Made by a program: the position numbers and the translations under genes. This document shows, one piece after another, positions 1 through 8,707 of a stretch of 64,000 nucleotides of DNA. Position 1 is the stretch's first letter; every line of letters begins with the position of its first letter. The notes under the pieces are model-generated. The model was not told where the DNA came from. It made no database searches and saw only the letters and a program-made list of their open reading frames with translations. Source of the stretch: Flavobacterium nackdongense (GTDB lineage: Bacteria; Bacteroidota; Bacteroidia; Flavobacteriales; Flavobacteriaceae); contig NZ_CP037933.1 of NCBI RefSeq assembly GCF_004355225.1, positions 3,038,001 to 3,102,000 on the forward strand, given 5' to 3'.

Positions 1-108
1 GATATCCATTTGCTGCGATGCAAGTTGTTTTGCCGGTATATTTTGTTCCTGTGCAAATAGTGATGCGAGTTGGAACAGTACGAAAAAGAGGCCTAGTTTA
101 TACGACAT
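1..108 (-). CDS. Start of an exported protein, cut by the window edge
   Basis: An open frame on the minus strand starts at an ATG whose first base is 108 and runs off the window start, giving 36 residues. It opens MSYKLGLFFVLFQLASLFAQ, a typical signal peptide with a likely cut before QEQN. The other nearby ATG (four bases upstream in reading direction) hits a stop after four codons, so the start is fixed. Nothing can be said about function because only the leader is present. It is divergent from the GLPGLI gene, with about 175 bases between them. Confidence 0.6.
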   Translation of the reverse strand, partial: MSYKLGLFFVLFQLASLFAQEQNIPAKQLASQQMDI

Positions 109-284
109 ACATTGAATTCTATTGCAAAAAATTGGAACTAGTAAAGGATTTTGAATTTTAAGCTAATTTACGTTAAACCTATTTATAATCTAGCGGTCTT
201 ATTATAATATTCTTAACATTTTAAATGTAACAATATTAGTTTTTAATTGTCATATTTGATATTCAAAATTTAAACCTAAAATTT

Positions 285-1208
285 ATGAACAAAATTATTT
301 TCACAGTGGTGCTTTGGCTAGCCACTTATTTAGGACTACAAGCCCAAGAATTTCAAGGAATGGCGGTATACCAGTCTAAAACGAGTACCGAAGATATGAA
401 AGCACGTTTGTCCGGCAATAAAGACCTCACGCCCGAAATGCAAAAAACAATCGAGGAGCGTATGAAGAAAATGTTCGAAAAAACATTTATTCTTAATTTC
501 AATAAAACGGCCTCTATATATAAAGAAGAAGAAAAGCTAGATACGCCAACACAAGGCGGTTCAGGTGGAGGAATGCGTTTTATGGCCTCAATGGCAGGCG
601 GTGGCGGAACGTATTACAAAAACGTCAAAGAAAAAGCCTATACTGTCGATAAAGAATTTATGGGCAAAGAGTTTCTAATCAAAGATTCATTACCCAATTT
701 GAAATGGAAAATGGAAGGGGAAACCCGCGTTATTGGAGGCTATAATTGTTTCAAAGCGACGGCAATTCGTCCCGTTAGTAAGACCGATTTTAGAAATTTT
801 AGACCCAAACCGGAAGATAAAGATGCCAAGAAAACTGCCGATGCATTAGCGAAACCGGCTGACGCCAATAAGAAAACCAACTTTATGGACGAAATGAATC
901 TTCCTAAAGAACAAGTGGTTACAGCTTGGTACACGCCCGAAGTTCCGGTAAACCAAGGCCCTGAAAATTATTGGGGATTACCCGGTTTGATTCTTGAAAT
1001 CAACGATGGTAAAACGGTTATTTTATGTTCAAAAGTCGTGCTGAATCCCAAGGAAAAAGCCGATATCAAAGCTTCAACCAAAGGCAAAGTGGTAACTCAA
1101 GCAGAATTTGATGAAATTATGATCAAAAAAATGGAAGAATGGCGCGAAATGAATCGCGGTCGCGGAGGCAATGGAACGATGCAAATCCGAATGGGAGGAC
1201 CTAATTAA
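285..1208 (+). CDS. GLPGLI family secreted protein
   Basis: This is a 307-residue exported protein with a signal peptide (about residues 1-20, ending LGLQA). The family-defining motif GLPGLI is at about residues 230-235 in the context YWGLPGLILEI. Between about residues 80 and 110 there is a glycine/methionine-rich stretch, and the C-terminus is rich in Arg, Gly and Met. The family is restricted to Bacteroidota, has no assigned biochemical activity, and is often encoded beside a large outer-membrane receptor-like protein, exactly as here: the next gene starts 40 bases downstream on the same strand and is probably cotranscribed. Family assignment is strong; function is unknown. Confidence 0.9.
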   Translation: MNKIIFTVVLWLATYLGLQAQEFQGMAVYQSKTSTEDMKARLSGNKDLTPEMQKTIEERMKKMFEKTFILNFNKTASIYKEEEKLDTPTQGGSGGGMRFMASMAGGGGTYYKNVKEKAYTVDKEFMGKEFLIKDSLPNLKWKMEGETRVIGGYNCFKATAIRPVSKTDFRNFRPKPEDKDAKKTADALAKPADANKKTNFMDEMNLPKEQVVTAWYTPEVPVNQGPENYWGLPGLILEINDGKTVILCSKVVLNPKEKADIKASTKGKVVTQAEFDEIMIKKMEEWREMNRGRGGNGTMQIRMGGPN

Positions 1209-1248
1209 TTGTATTGTAACCATTCTAAAAATTCACGCCAACAATCTG

Positions 1249-3951
1249 ATGAAAAATTTACTCCTATTTGCTCTTGTCTTTGTAAGTTTATTTTCTTTTG
1301 CCCAAACCGTTAAGTTAGAAGGAACCGTTTCGGATACTAAAAATATCGCGTTGGAAATGGTCAATGTTATGGCTGTAAACCAAACGACAAAAGCGATGGA
1401 TTCCTACGCTATTACCAACGATAAAGGGAAATATTCCCTGAGCTTAAAGCCCAATACGACCTATACGGTTAAAATCAGTTTTTTGGGAATGCAAAGCAAA
1501 GAGATCGAAATTCAGACTACAACTATTGCCATCAGCAAAAATATTGCTTTAGAAGAAAGTGCTACCGAACTCGATGGAGTAGAAATTATTCGCGAAATGC
1601 CAGTTTCTATCAAAGGCGATACTATTGTTTACAATGCCGATTCATTCAAAACAGGAACCGAACGAAAGCTAGAAGATGTACTGAAAAAATTACCGGGAGT
1701 CGAGGTCAACGCCGATGGCGAAATCGAAGTGGAAGGGAAAAAAGTGACCAAATTGATGGTCGAAGGCAAAGACTTTTTTGATGGTGATACCAAACTCGGA
1801 GTCAAAAATATTCCTGCCGATGCCATAGATAAAGTGCAAGTCCTTCGGAATTTCAACGAGAATTCCATATTAAAAAATGTTGAAAACAACGAGGAAAATG
1901 TTGCTATGAACATTAAGCTGAAATCGGGTAAAAAGAATTTCTGGTTCGGAGATATTACGGGCGGAATTGGCGTCGGTCATACCGATTTTCGCTATGTTGC
2001 CAACCCAAAATTATTTTATTACAGTCCGAAATACAGTATTAACCTCATTACCAATTTCAATAATATTGGCGAGTTACCATTAACAGTTCAAGATTATTTC
2101 AAATTGACCGGTGGTTTTAGAGGAATGATGGCCAAAGGAGGTTCTGTCTTTAATGTTTCGTCAAATGATTTGGGGATTTCATTGCTAAGAAACAATCGAG
2201 CCAAAGAAATTGAAACGAAATTTGGAGCAGCCAACTTCTCGTATAATGTGAATAAAGCTTGGAATTTGAGCGGTTTTGGAATAATGTCCTCTTCTATTAC
2301 AGATGTCGAAACCCTTTCGCAAACCAATTTTTTGAAACCCAATTCCTCCGAAATTCAATCTACAGAAAACCGTAAAGAAACGGCGCACCAAAAAAGCGAT
2401 TTGGGAATGTTCAAATTGAGTTCGCTGTACAAGCCTTCTACTAATTTTCAATTGGATTATGATATTTTGACTAAAATTTCAAAACAAGAGGAAGACTCCC
2501 CTTTACTAAGGGAAACCATTGTCAAAGGTATTTCTGAAACGGAACTTATCAATACGACTAAAAACCAGGATCCTGTTTCGGTCAATCAAAACCTTAGTTT
2601 GTTCTATACTTTGAATGAAAAAAACATTTTCGCAGTCGAAACCCAGCATTTGTATCAAGAAGAAGATCCTTTTTACAATGCGAATCTTAAGAGCCAGCCA
2701 TTTAAATTGGTGGGCTATGACGAAAATCAAAACAGAAATGACATTAGTCAAAATCGTTTTGTAAAAACCAGTAAAATTGATGCGAAAATCGACTATTTTT
2801 ATATGCTTACCGCCAAAAGCAATATCAATATTACCCTAGGCAATACTTTTTCTGACCAGAATTTCAACTCGAATATGTATCAAATTCTCGATGATAAAAC
2901 CGTCAATGAATTGGATAGTCAAGCCAATACCAACGATGTGAGTTACAAATTCAACGATGCCTTTATAGGCTTGCATTATAAAATTTTAGCGGGTAAGTTT
3001 ACTTTTACGCCAGGGGTGAGCTTTCATAGTTTTAATATGACCGATACGCAACGTGGCAGTGATTATAATCAAAGTTTTACTAGGTTTTTACCTGATTTAT
3101 TGGCCATTTATCAAATCAAGAAAGCCGAATCATTGACCTATAATTTTTCGTACACCAATAATTTTACCGATATCAATCAGTTGGCCGAAGGTTTTGTGTT
3201 TTCCAATTACAATAGTTTACGAAAAGGAAGTAGAATTCTCGAAAACGCAACCAATATTCAACATTCGTTGCGTTATTTCAAGTACAATATGTTCAATTTA
3301 GAAAACATAACGGCTTTTTTGAATTATTCAAAACGGATCGATGCGATAAAAACAGCGGCCATTTTCGATGGCGTCAATCAAACTTCGGCACCATTCAATT
3401 CTGATTTTGCAGACGAAACCATTTCCGGAAACGGCACCTATGGACGTTCTTTTTTAAAAAATTATAAGGCTTCATTAGCGGCAAATATCAATTGGTCTTT
3501 GTTTAATAACAGACAAAACGGCATTAATATAGCCAATGAAAGTTTTACGCAGAGCTATACGATGAGAGCGTCGACGAATTATAAAAATATGCCTAATTTA
3601 GAGTTAGGGTACAATATTGTCATCAACAATTACGCCGATAATGTGTTTTATACTGACAAACCCTTTGCAAAATTGGATTATTACTTTTTGAACGCGTTTT
3701 CTTTCGTGACCGAATACGAGTTTTACCACTATTACAATACCGACAAAACGGTAAATAACGAGTACGATTTCCTAAGTGCAAGTCTAATTTATCAGAAGAA
3801 AGACAGCAAATTCGAATATAAAATTAGCGGAACCAATCTCTTGAACACCAAGTCCATCAACGACGATAGTTTCTCGCAATTCTCTACCAGAACATCACAG
3901 TATACGGTGCAGCCACGGTACTTGATTTTCTCTTTGAAGTATAATATTTAG
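1249..3951 (+). CDS. Carboxypeptidase-regulatory-like outer membrane beta-barrel protein (TonB-receptor-like)
   Basis: A 900-residue protein is read from the ATG at 1249. The open frame extends further upstream, but those codons overlap the GLPGLI gene, and the 1249 ATG begins a clean signal peptide (MKNLLLFALVFVSLFSFAQ). Residues about 20-105 form a carboxypeptidase regulatory-like beta-sandwich. About 130-230 resembles a plug domain (RKLEDVLKKLPGVEV and DAIDKVQVL are typical of such regions). The rest is rich in alternating aromatic/polar strands expected of an outer membrane barrel. It probably works at the outer membrane with the adjacent GLPGLI protein. No TonB box is evident, so transport is not shown. 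Confidence 0.82.
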   Translation: MKNLLLFALVFVSLFSFAQTVKLEGTVSDTKNIALEMVNVMAVNQTTKAMDSYAITNDKGKYSLSLKPNTTYTVKISFLGMQSKEIEIQTTTIAISKNIALEESATELDGVEIIREMPVSIKGDTIVYNADSFKTGTERKLEDVLKKLPGVEVNADGEIEVEGKKVTKLMVEGKDFFDGDTKLGVKNIPADAIDKVQVLRNFNENSILKNVENNEENVAMNIKLKSGKKNFWFGDITGGIGVGHTDFRYVANPKLFYYSPKYSINLITNFNNIGELPLTVQDYFKLTGGFRGMMAKGGSVFNVSSNDLGISLLRNNRAKEIETKFGAANFSYNVNKAWNLSGFGIMSSSITDVETLSQTNFLKPNSSEIQSTENRKETAHQKSDLGMFKLSSLYKPSTNFQLDYDILTKISKQEEDSPLLRETIVKGISETELINTTKNQDPVSVNQNLSLFYTLNEKNIFAVETQHLYQEEDPFYNANLKSQPFKLVGYDENQNRNDISQNRFVKTSKIDAKIDYFYMLTAKSNINITLGNTFSDQNFNSNMYQILDDKTVNELDSQANTNDVSYKFNDAFIGLHYKILAGKFTFTPGVSFHSFNMTDTQRGSDYNQSFTRFLPDLLAIYQIKKAESLTYNFSYTNNFTDINQLAEGFVFSNYNSLRKGSRILENATNIQHSLRYFKYNMFNLENITAFLNYSKRIDAIKTAAIFDGVNQTSAPFNSDFADETISGNGTYGRSFLKNYKASLAANINWSLFNNRQNGINIANESFTQSYTMRASTNYKNMPNLELGYNIVINNYADNVFYTDKPFAKLDYYFLNAFSFVTEYEFYHYYNTDKTVNNEYDFLSASLIYQKKDSKFEYKISGTNLLNTKSINDDSFSQFSTRTSQYTVQPRYLIFSLKYNI

Positions 3952-3990
3952 TATTTAATTGAATTTCGTTGAAAAACACCAACAATAAAA

Positions 3991-4024
3991 AACTCTGACA
4001 AATTTTATTTTGTCAGGGTTTTGT
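3991..4024 (+). terminator. Rho-independent-like terminator after the outer membrane gene
   Basis: Arms at 3991-4002 (AACTCTGACAAA) and 4009-4020 pair with one G-U, with a six-base loop, followed by TTGTGTTT. It lies 40 bases after the stop of the outer membrane protein gene and would end the two-gene transcript. Confidence 0.75.
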
Positions 4025-4039
4025 GTTTAAAAATTTTCG

Positions 4040-4074
4040 CTCCCCTATCTCGTGGAGAGGGGTTGGGGGTGAGG
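4040..4074 (+). repeat. Palindromic G-rich dispersed element, intergenic copy
   Basis: This stretch contains a CTCCCC...GGAGAGG inverted repeat followed by GGTTGGGGGTGAGG. The same block ending occurs at 23261-23300 inside the start of the siroheme gene, and a relative is at 22288-22320. Read in one frame it encodes APLSRGEGLGVR, close to SPLSFGEGLGVR at the other site. Here it lies between genes, with no convincing coding sequence around it. Confidence 0.75.
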
Positions 4075-4301
4075 ATTACAATGAAAAGCATCTTTCACTT
4101 TTTATATAAAGTGCAATTTTATTCTGTAGAAGTTGTCGGTAACAATCAAAAAATATTTTGCCAAGAGAGATTGTCCCAATCGTATCGATTATTTTGTAAT
4201 TATTGGGTACTAAAAATGCCTATTCCAATAGTATAGAAACAGGCATCTTTTGAAGATAAGGTGTATTATGGGCAACCAGTAATGGTGTCAAATCGGCAAT
4301 A

Positions 4302-4730
4302 TTAGGTTTTGGCCCAAACGTCTACTTCAGCGCGGCTTCCAATTAAATTTCTTGATCTGTACTCAAATCTAATTTTATCAATTCTTCTGCGCTGCAGTAA
4401 ATTGATTACTCTTGACTCTCCGCCTTCTTTGATGGTATTTCTTATTTCAATTTCTTGTCTCTGACCATTTTCGAAATAAATAGTCATTTTGTGGAAGTTT
4501 ACACTGTTTTTTCGAACCGTTACCTTCAGAGCGGTAAAACTATTTCTGTTCGAAGGTCTAAAATCATCCTTTTCTCCCAATTTTTGTACCGTTTGGGTTC
4601 CGATTTTAACCCATCTGCCAACAGTGTTTGCAGAGCCATATTTTTTGTTTTTGTTGCCTTGTGCTTCGATTGTTGGTGCTAACAAAATAAGTGCTAAAGT
4701 AGCAGCTAGTAATTTTAAATATTTCGTCAT
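4302..4730 (-). CDS. Small exported protein of unknown function (possible beta-sandwich)
   Basis: A 142-residue protein has a clear signal peptide (about residues 1-23, ending PTIEAQ). The mature part is basic and beta-rich, with the phrases GRWVKIGTQTV and SRAEVDVWAKT at its two ends. This pattern resembles DUF2541-like small secreted proteins, but I cannot confirm the family. It is a monocistronic minus-strand gene, convergent with the outer membrane pair and upstream of the end of metK. The ORF is almost certainly real because of its codon use, signal peptide and isolation from overlapping genes. Confidence 0.7.
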   Translation of the reverse strand: MTKYLKLLAATLALILLAPTIEAQGNKNKKYGSANTVGRWVKIGTQTVQKLGEKDDFRPSNRNSFTALKVTVRKNSVNFHKMTIYFENGQRQEIEIRNTIKEGGESRVINLLQRRRIDKIRFEYRSRNLIGSRAEVDVWAKT

Positions 4731-4965
4731 AAATTTTTCTATTAATACCTGTAAAAAGTGCAGAGCGAATTATCGCCCAGCGTCGTACAAAATGGTTGAA
4801 TTATGACAAAATTATAAAAATCTTCAAGTGTGACGATTATATTAGTTAAAAATTAACTATTTTACAGCTATATTAACAATTGTTGTACGTGATAGTTTTT
4901 TTGCTATAGGCTTATTACAAAATAGTAGTAGACAAAAATAAAGTCAAAATACTAAAGTGATTCAA

Positions 4966-5001
4966 CAAAAAAGCCTTCTTGTTACTACAACAAGAAAGCT
5001 T
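4966..5001 (-). terminator. Terminator of metK
   Basis: Arms 4971-4982 and 4990-5001 form a 12-bp hairpin (AAGCTTTCTTGT paired with ACAAGAAGGCTT on the minus strand). On the minus strand it is followed by TTTTTTG. It lies 45 bases beyond the metK stop. Confidence 0.75.
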
Positions 5002-5045
5002 AATTGATTTAATTCGAATTTTTTTTTGGAGAATTAGCGCTGGTT

Positions 5046-6296
5046 TTACAATCCAAAAGCAGCCTTCACTTCATCAACAAAATCTAATTTTTCCCAAGTA
5101 AACAATTCAACAGTAACTGTTTTTGTTTCTCCACCCGGAGCAGAAAAAGTTTTGGTTACCGTTTCTGGTGTTCTTCCCATATGTCCGTAAGCGGCGGTTT
5201 CGCTGTAAATAGGATTTCTCAATTTCAATCGTTGCTCTATAAAATAAGGACGCATATCAAAAATAGCTTCTACTTTTTTAGCAATTTCACCATTGGTCAA
5301 ATTCACTTTCGATGTTCCGTAAGTTTCAACAAAAATACCCATAGGTTGTGCCACACCAATAGCATATGAAACTTGAACCAAAATCTCGTCGGCGACACCA
5401 GCTGCAACAAGGTTTTTAGCAATGTGACGCGTAGCATAAGCAGCACTTCTATCTACTTTACTTGGATCTTTTCCGGAGAAAGCACCACCACCGTGAGCGC
5501 CTTTTCCTCCATAGGTATCCACAATAATTTTTCTTCCTGTCAATCCGGTATCGCCGTGAGGTCCGCCAATTACGAATTTCCCGGTTGGGTTAATATGGTA
5601 GGTGATTTTATCATTGAATAAGTGTGCGTACTGCGGGTATTTTAGTTTAATTCTTGGAATCAAAACAGAAACCAAATCCGTTTTGATTTTGGCCAACATT
5701 TCAGCTTCCGGCGCAAAATCATCGTGTTGAGTCGAAATAACAATCGCATCAATTCGTTGCGGTTTGTTATCGTCAGAGTATTCCAAAGTTACTTGTGATT
5801 TTGCATCAGGACGCAAATAGGTGATTTCCGTATTTTCCCTTCGTACATTAGCCAATTCGATCAATAAAGCGTGAGCAATATCTAAGGCCAATGGCATATA
5901 GTTTTCAGTTTCATTAGTAGCGTAACCAAACATCATTCCTTGGTCACCCGCGCCTTGGTCTTCTTTATTGGCTCTGTCTACACCTTGATTAATATCAGCA
6001 GATTGTTCGTGAATTGCTGAAAGAACACCACAAGAATTGGCTTCAAACATATATTCGCTTTTCGTATATCCAATTTTTTTGATGACATCTCTGGCAATAG
6101 TTTGAACGTCTAAATAGGTGTTCGATTTTACTTCACCAGCAAGAATGACTTGCCCAGTGGTAACTAAAGTTTCACAAGCTACTTTCGACTCCGGGTCAAA
6201 TGCCAAGAAATTATCAATTAATGCGTCCGAAATTTGATCAGCTACTTTGTCTGGATGTCCTTCACTCACTGATTCTGACGTAAATAAATAAGCCAT
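5046..6296 (-). CDS. metK: S-adenosylmethionine synthetase
   Basis: A 416-residue enzyme that makes S-adenosylmethionine from methionine and ATP in the cytosol. The signature motifs are all present: GHPDK at residues 13-17, GAGDQG at 115-120 and the GGGAFSGKD loop at 269-277. Length is close to the bacterial norm (about 380-420). The gene is the end point of the methionine pathway laid out to its right. Its leader carries a SAM-II riboswitch (6364-6413) just downstream of a good TTTG-N18-TACATTTG promoter, so SAM should repress its own synthesis. It is divergent from metY and monocistronic. Confidence 0.97.
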   Translation of the reverse strand: MAYLFTSESVSEGHPDKVADQISDALIDNFLAFDPESKVACETLVTTGQVILAGEVKSNTYLDVQTIARDVIKKIGYTKSEYMFEANSCGVLSAIHEQSADINQGVDRANKEDQGAGDQGMMFGYATNETENYMPLALDIAHALLIELANVRRENTEITYLRPDAKSQVTLEYSDDNKPQRIDAIVISTQHDDFAPEAEMLAKIKTDLVSVLIPRIKLKYPQYAHLFNDKITYHINPTGKFVIGGPHGDTGLTGRKIIVDTYGGKGAHGGGAFSGKDPSKVDRSAAYATRHIAKNLVAAGVADEILVQVSYAIGVAQPMGIFVETYGTSKVNLTNGEIAKKVEAIFDMRPYFIEQRLKLRNPIYSETAAYGHMGRTPETVTKTFSAPGGETKTVTVELFTWEKLDFVDEVKAAFGL

Positions 6297-6363
6297 AATA
6301 CTATATTTTTAAATTAAGCGAGGAAGAAAAAAACGATTGCAGGGAAATACTAAAGGAGAGTTG

Positions 6364-6413
6364 CTGCTTTAGCATTTTTTTAACGAGGTTGCAATCAGTT
6401 CAAATTTTTCCTC
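6364..6413 (-). ncRNA. SAM-II riboswitch in the metK leader
   Basis: On the minus strand, stem P1 is GAGG (6413-6410) with CCTC (6388-6385). Its loop carries TTTGAACTGATTGCAA, and the tail carries GTTAAAAAAATGCTAAAGCAG. The SAM-II hallmarks TTGCAA, the A-rich linker and GCTAAAG are in the right order. The pseudoknot pairing CUG...GCA with UGC...CAG is satisfied. It lies about 68 bases before the metK ATG, and the predicted transcript start is only a few bases upstream of it. Known SAM-II switches act on translation of methionine genes; the exact off-switch here is inferred. Confidence 0.85.
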
Positions 6414-6426
6414 TAATATTCGGCTG

Positions 6427-6456
6427 CAAATGTATGAAACCAAATTGAATTGCAAA
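6427..6456 (-). promoter_or_regulatory. metK promoter
   Basis: On the minus strand there is TTTG (6456-6453), an 18-base spacer, and TACATTTG (6434-6427). This matches the Bacteroidota -33 TTTG / -7 TAnnTTTG consensus. The expected start of transcription, at about 6420, is just ahead of the SAM-II aptamer. Confidence 0.7.
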
Positions 6457-6561
6457 TTAAACTTAACTTATTTTTTGATGTTTTACAATAAAATTAGTTT
6501 TAAGATAAATTTGTTGATTGTTTAAATAATTGTTAAGTTCAGCATAATTTTTTAAAATTTG

Positions 6562-6593
6562 TTTGGATTTCTAAATAAAAATAAAGACATTTG
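6562..6593 (+). promoter_or_regulatory. Candidate promoter of the metY leader
   Basis: TTTG (6562-6565), a 20-base spacer and GACATTTG (6586-6593) match the Bacteroidota consensus except for one base of the -7 element. The predicted start near 6600 is just before the first leader ORF at 6613. Confidence 0.45.
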
Positions 6594-6612
6594 TCAAACA
6601 AAATCAAAAATA

Positions 6613-6681
6613 ATGAATTTAAATGTTTGCAATATTTATAAATCGATGCAGGAAAAATCCTGTGGGTCGCCTATTGTCTAA
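6613..6681 (+). CDS. Candidate leader peptide 1 upstream of metY (Met/Cys-containing, 22 aa)
   Basis: ATG at 6613 to TAA at 6679-6681 encodes 22 residues with two Cys and two Met, including the phrase YKSMQEKSC. A hairpin with a T-run begins 28 bases after the stop (6710-6738). The codons for Cys17-Gly18 (TGTGGG, 6661-6666) are exactly complementary to CCCACA (6713-6718) in the terminator's 5' arm, which offers a switchable antiterminator. The layout, including the 28-base gap, is repeated by leader 2. Too short for homology; the call rests on architecture. Confidence 0.45.
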   Translation: MNLNVCNIYKSMQEKSCGSPIV

Positions 6682-6709
6682 ATTTTAAATTAAAATGATA
6701 TAACAAAAG

Positions 6710-6738
6710 CCTCCCACAAGAACGGGAGGTTTTTTTTT
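6710..6738 (+). terminator. Terminator hairpin 1 in the metY leader
   Basis: CCTCCC (6710-6715), an eight-base loop and GGGAGG (6724-6729) are followed by nine T. There is no plus-strand gene upstream for it to end, except the candidate leader peptide, so it is best read as an attenuator. Confidence 0.75.
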
Positions 6739-6770
6739 GAAACTTATTTACAGCCAATTGCATCAATACA

Positions 6771-6860
6771 ATGAAGAAATTACAACAAAAACAAATGAAC
6801 AAATACACTGTCAAATCGATGATTTGTGCAAAATCGATGATGTTTGTTTGTGTCAGGTGA
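6771..6860 (+). CDS. Candidate leader peptide 2 upstream of metY (Met-rich, 29 aa)
   Basis: ATG at 6771 to TGA at 6858-6860 encodes 29 residues ending VKSMICAKSMMFVCVR. Five of the 29 residues are Met (including the initiator) and two are Cys, in front of a gene for homocysteine and methionine synthesis. An internal ATG at 6795 would give 21 residues. A terminator hairpin starts 29 bases after the stop (6890). The nine-base string AAATCGATG (Lys-Ser-Met) occurs twice here and once in leader 1. Classical attenuation by ribosome stalling at Met or Cys codons is the natural interpretation. Confidence 0.6.
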   Translation: MKKLQQKQMNKYTVKSMICAKSMMFVCVR

Positions 6861-6889
6861 ATCCGAAAGTAGAAGTTATAACAAAACTT

Positions 6890-6929
6890 AAAACCCTTTT
6901 GGATATTTTCTAAAAGGGTTTTGTTTTTT
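6890..6929 (+). terminator. Terminator hairpin 2 (attenuator) directly before metY
   Basis: An 11-bp perfect stem, AAAACCCTTTT (6890-6900) with AAAAGGGTTTT (6912-6922), is followed by GTTTTTT. It ends 57 bases before the metY ATG, so it must be bypassed for metY to be transcribed from the leader promoter. Confidence 0.75.
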
Positions 6930-6985
6930 AAGTCAAAAAGTATCAATAAAAGTCAAAACAAATCTAAAACCAAAAATAATACATT

Positions 6986-8266
6986 ATGAGTACACAAAAA
7001 TTCGCAACAAACGCTTTACACGCAGGGCACGACACGACTAAAACAGCAGGAACTAGAGCGGTACCTATTTATCAAACTAGTTCGTATGTATTTAATAATT
7101 CGGATCACGCGGCCAATTTATTTGGACTTGCCGAAGCGGGATTTATATACACCAGATTAAATAATCCGACGAATGATATCTTGGAGCAACGTTTAGCCGC
7201 GCTCGAAGGCGGAATTGCTGCAGTAGTAACCGCATCTGGAACTGCTGCCATTGCCACCTCGTTATTGGTAATGTTGAAAACAGGGGATCATATTGTAGCG
7301 TCCAATAGTTTATACGGCGGGACGTATAATTTATTGAGTGCCACGCTACCGCGATTGGGAATCACAACAACGTTCGTAGATCCATCCGATGCCAGTAATT
7401 TTACCAAAGCTGCCAATGAAAATACTAAAGTGTTTTTCGCAGAAAGTTTAGGAAATCCAAAATTAGATGTTTTGGATTTGAAAGCGATTGCAGCCGAAGC
7501 CAAGGCATTTAAAGTCCCATTTATTGTGGACAATACAGTGGCTACACCCTATTTGTTAAACCCAATCGAGCACGGTGCAAATATTGTAATTCATTCCTTG
7601 ACCAAATACATTTCAGGAAATGGAACCTCACTCGGAGGAGTGGTTATTGATGCGGGAACCTTTGATTGGAGCAGCGGAAGATTTCCTGAATTTACGGAAT
7701 CCTCGCCAAGCTATCACGGTTTGATTTATCACGAAGCTTTGGGAGCTGCCGCTTTTATTGCCAAATTCAGAATCGAAGGTTTGCGGGATTTTGGTGCAGC
7801 TTTGAGCCCATTCAACGCTTTTCAGATTATTCAAGGATTAGAAACCTTAGAAGTTCGCGTCAAGAAGCACAGTGAAAATGGCTTGGAATTAGCAAAATGG
7901 TTAGAAAATCAAGAGCAAGTCGCTTGGGTCAATTATCCGGGTTTACAGTCCAGTAAATATCACAATTTGGCAACACAGTATTTACCTAAAGGGCAAAACG
8001 GATTGCTAACTTTCGGCCTGAAAGGAGGCTTCGAAGCAGCCAAGAAAGTAGCCGATGAAACCAAGATTTTTTCGCTCTTGGCCAACATTGGAGACACCAA
8101 ATCTTTGATTATTCATCCAGCGAGTACCACGCATCAGCAGTTGACAGATGCAGAGCAGGTCGCCACAGGAGTTACCAAGGATTTAATTAGACTCTCGGTT
8201 GGACTCGAAGATATTGAAGATTTAAAGGCGGATTTAAAAGCCGTATTCGAAAATTTAGAAGTATAA
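6986..8266 (+). CDS. metY: O-acetylhomoserine sulfhydrylase
   Basis: A 426-residue PLP enzyme of the Cys/Met metabolism family. It is expected to make homocysteine directly from O-acetylhomoserine and sulfide. The PLP lysine is Lys207 in HSLTKYISGNG. The N-terminal THALHAGHD-like start and the length of about 425 favour MetY over the shorter cystathionine synthases (about 390). The substrate would come from the MetX domain encoded next, and the sulfide from the cys block. Expression is probably set by the tandem leader attenuators at 6613-6929. The methionine block continues downstream after a small ORF and the SAM-I riboswitch. Confidence 0.93.
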   Translation: MSTQKFATNALHAGHDTTKTAGTRAVPIYQTSSYVFNNSDHAANLFGLAEAGFIYTRLNNPTNDILEQRLAALEGGIAAVVTASGTAAIATSLLVMLKTGDHIVASNSLYGGTYNLLSATLPRLGITTTFVDPSDASNFTKAANENTKVFFAESLGNPKLDVLDLKAIAAEAKAFKVPFIVDNTVATPYLLNPIEHGANIVIHSLTKYISGNGTSLGGVVIDAGTFDWSSGRFPEFTESSPSYHGLIYHEALGAAAFIAKFRIEGLRDFGAALSPFNAFQIIQGLETLEVRVKKHSENGLELAKWLENQEQVAWVNYPGLQSSKYHNLATQYLPKGQNGLLTFGLKGGFEAAKKVADETKIFSLLANIGDTKSLIIHPASTTHQQLTDAEQVATGVTKDLIRLSVGLEDIEDLKADLKAVFENLEV

Positions 8267-8347
8267 AAAGTAACATATTTGAACTAAGGAAAACTGAATT
8301 CAATATGTTTAAAAATAAAGAAAGTATAACATATAAAATAAGACAGT

Positions 8348-8560
8348 ATGAAAACTCTAAAATATATAACAAACGCAACAGTTCAGTTTTTCAAAAGTTT
8401 GAATAGTAAAACAAAAGTAATAACTGAAGACCTAGACCACTTTGAATTTACATACCCAAAATTGGGAATCAATTTAAACCACGGTCCAGAATCTAAAAAA
8501 TCAGCAAAATCTTTGTTGACTCAAATGTATTCCGAAGAAAATGAAATCCTTTTTATCTAA
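8348..8560 (+). CDS. Small hypothetical protein (70 aa)
   Basis: A 70-residue ORF starts 81 bases after metY. It has no signal peptide, membrane segment or recognisable domain. It is lysine-rich at the start and acidic at the end (MYSEENEILFI). Codon use looks like its neighbours and there is no overlapping gene. It lies before the long leader of the SAM-I-controlled gene. It could be a small conserved flavobacterial protein or chance; I do not recognise it. Confidence 0.4.
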   Translation: MKTLKYITNATVQFFKSLNSKTKVITEDLDHFEFTYPKLGINLNHGPESKKSAKSLLTQMYSEENEILFI

Positions 8561-8587
8561 TAATAAGAATTTAATTACTATTAGCAC

Positions 8588-8618
8588 GATTTGACAGCTT
8601 TTTGAAAGTTGTCAAATC
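8588..8618 (+). other. Strong hairpin without T-run between metY block and SAM-I leader
   Basis: GATTTGACAGCTTT (8588-8601) pairs with its complement at 8605-8618 through 14 bp with one G-U and a tiny loop. There is no downstream T-run, so termination is doubtful. It may mark the 3' end of the small ORF transcript or be a protein-binding palindrome. Confidence 0.5.
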
Positions 8619-8647
8619 TACTGATGGGAAAACCAAGCAACACAAAA

Positions 8648-8679
8648 TTTGGTTGTTTGAAAAAATAGTGGTTAATTTG
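8648..8679 (+). promoter_or_regulatory. Candidate promoter of the SAM-I-controlled gene
   Basis: TTTG (8648-8651), a 20-base spacer and TTAATTTG (8672-8679) match the Bacteroidota -33/-7 pattern with one mismatch. The start would fall about 20 bases before the riboswitch. Confidence 0.45.
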
Positions 8680-8707
8680 TGCCATTAAGTTCACGAACGT
8701 ACTGAAA

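Noticed and set aside
1171-1248. Upstream extension of the outer membrane protein frame
   Set aside because: It overlaps the GLPGLI gene and would bury the signal peptide that begins at 1249.
4021-4236. 71-codon plus-strand ORF after the first terminator
   Set aside because: Its N-terminal part is the dispersed palindromic element and the rest has no protein-like features; it starts in the terminator T-run.
6671-6946. 91-codon minus-strand ORF in the metY leader
   Set aside because: It runs through both terminators and antisense to the leader peptides, with no domain or signal peptide.
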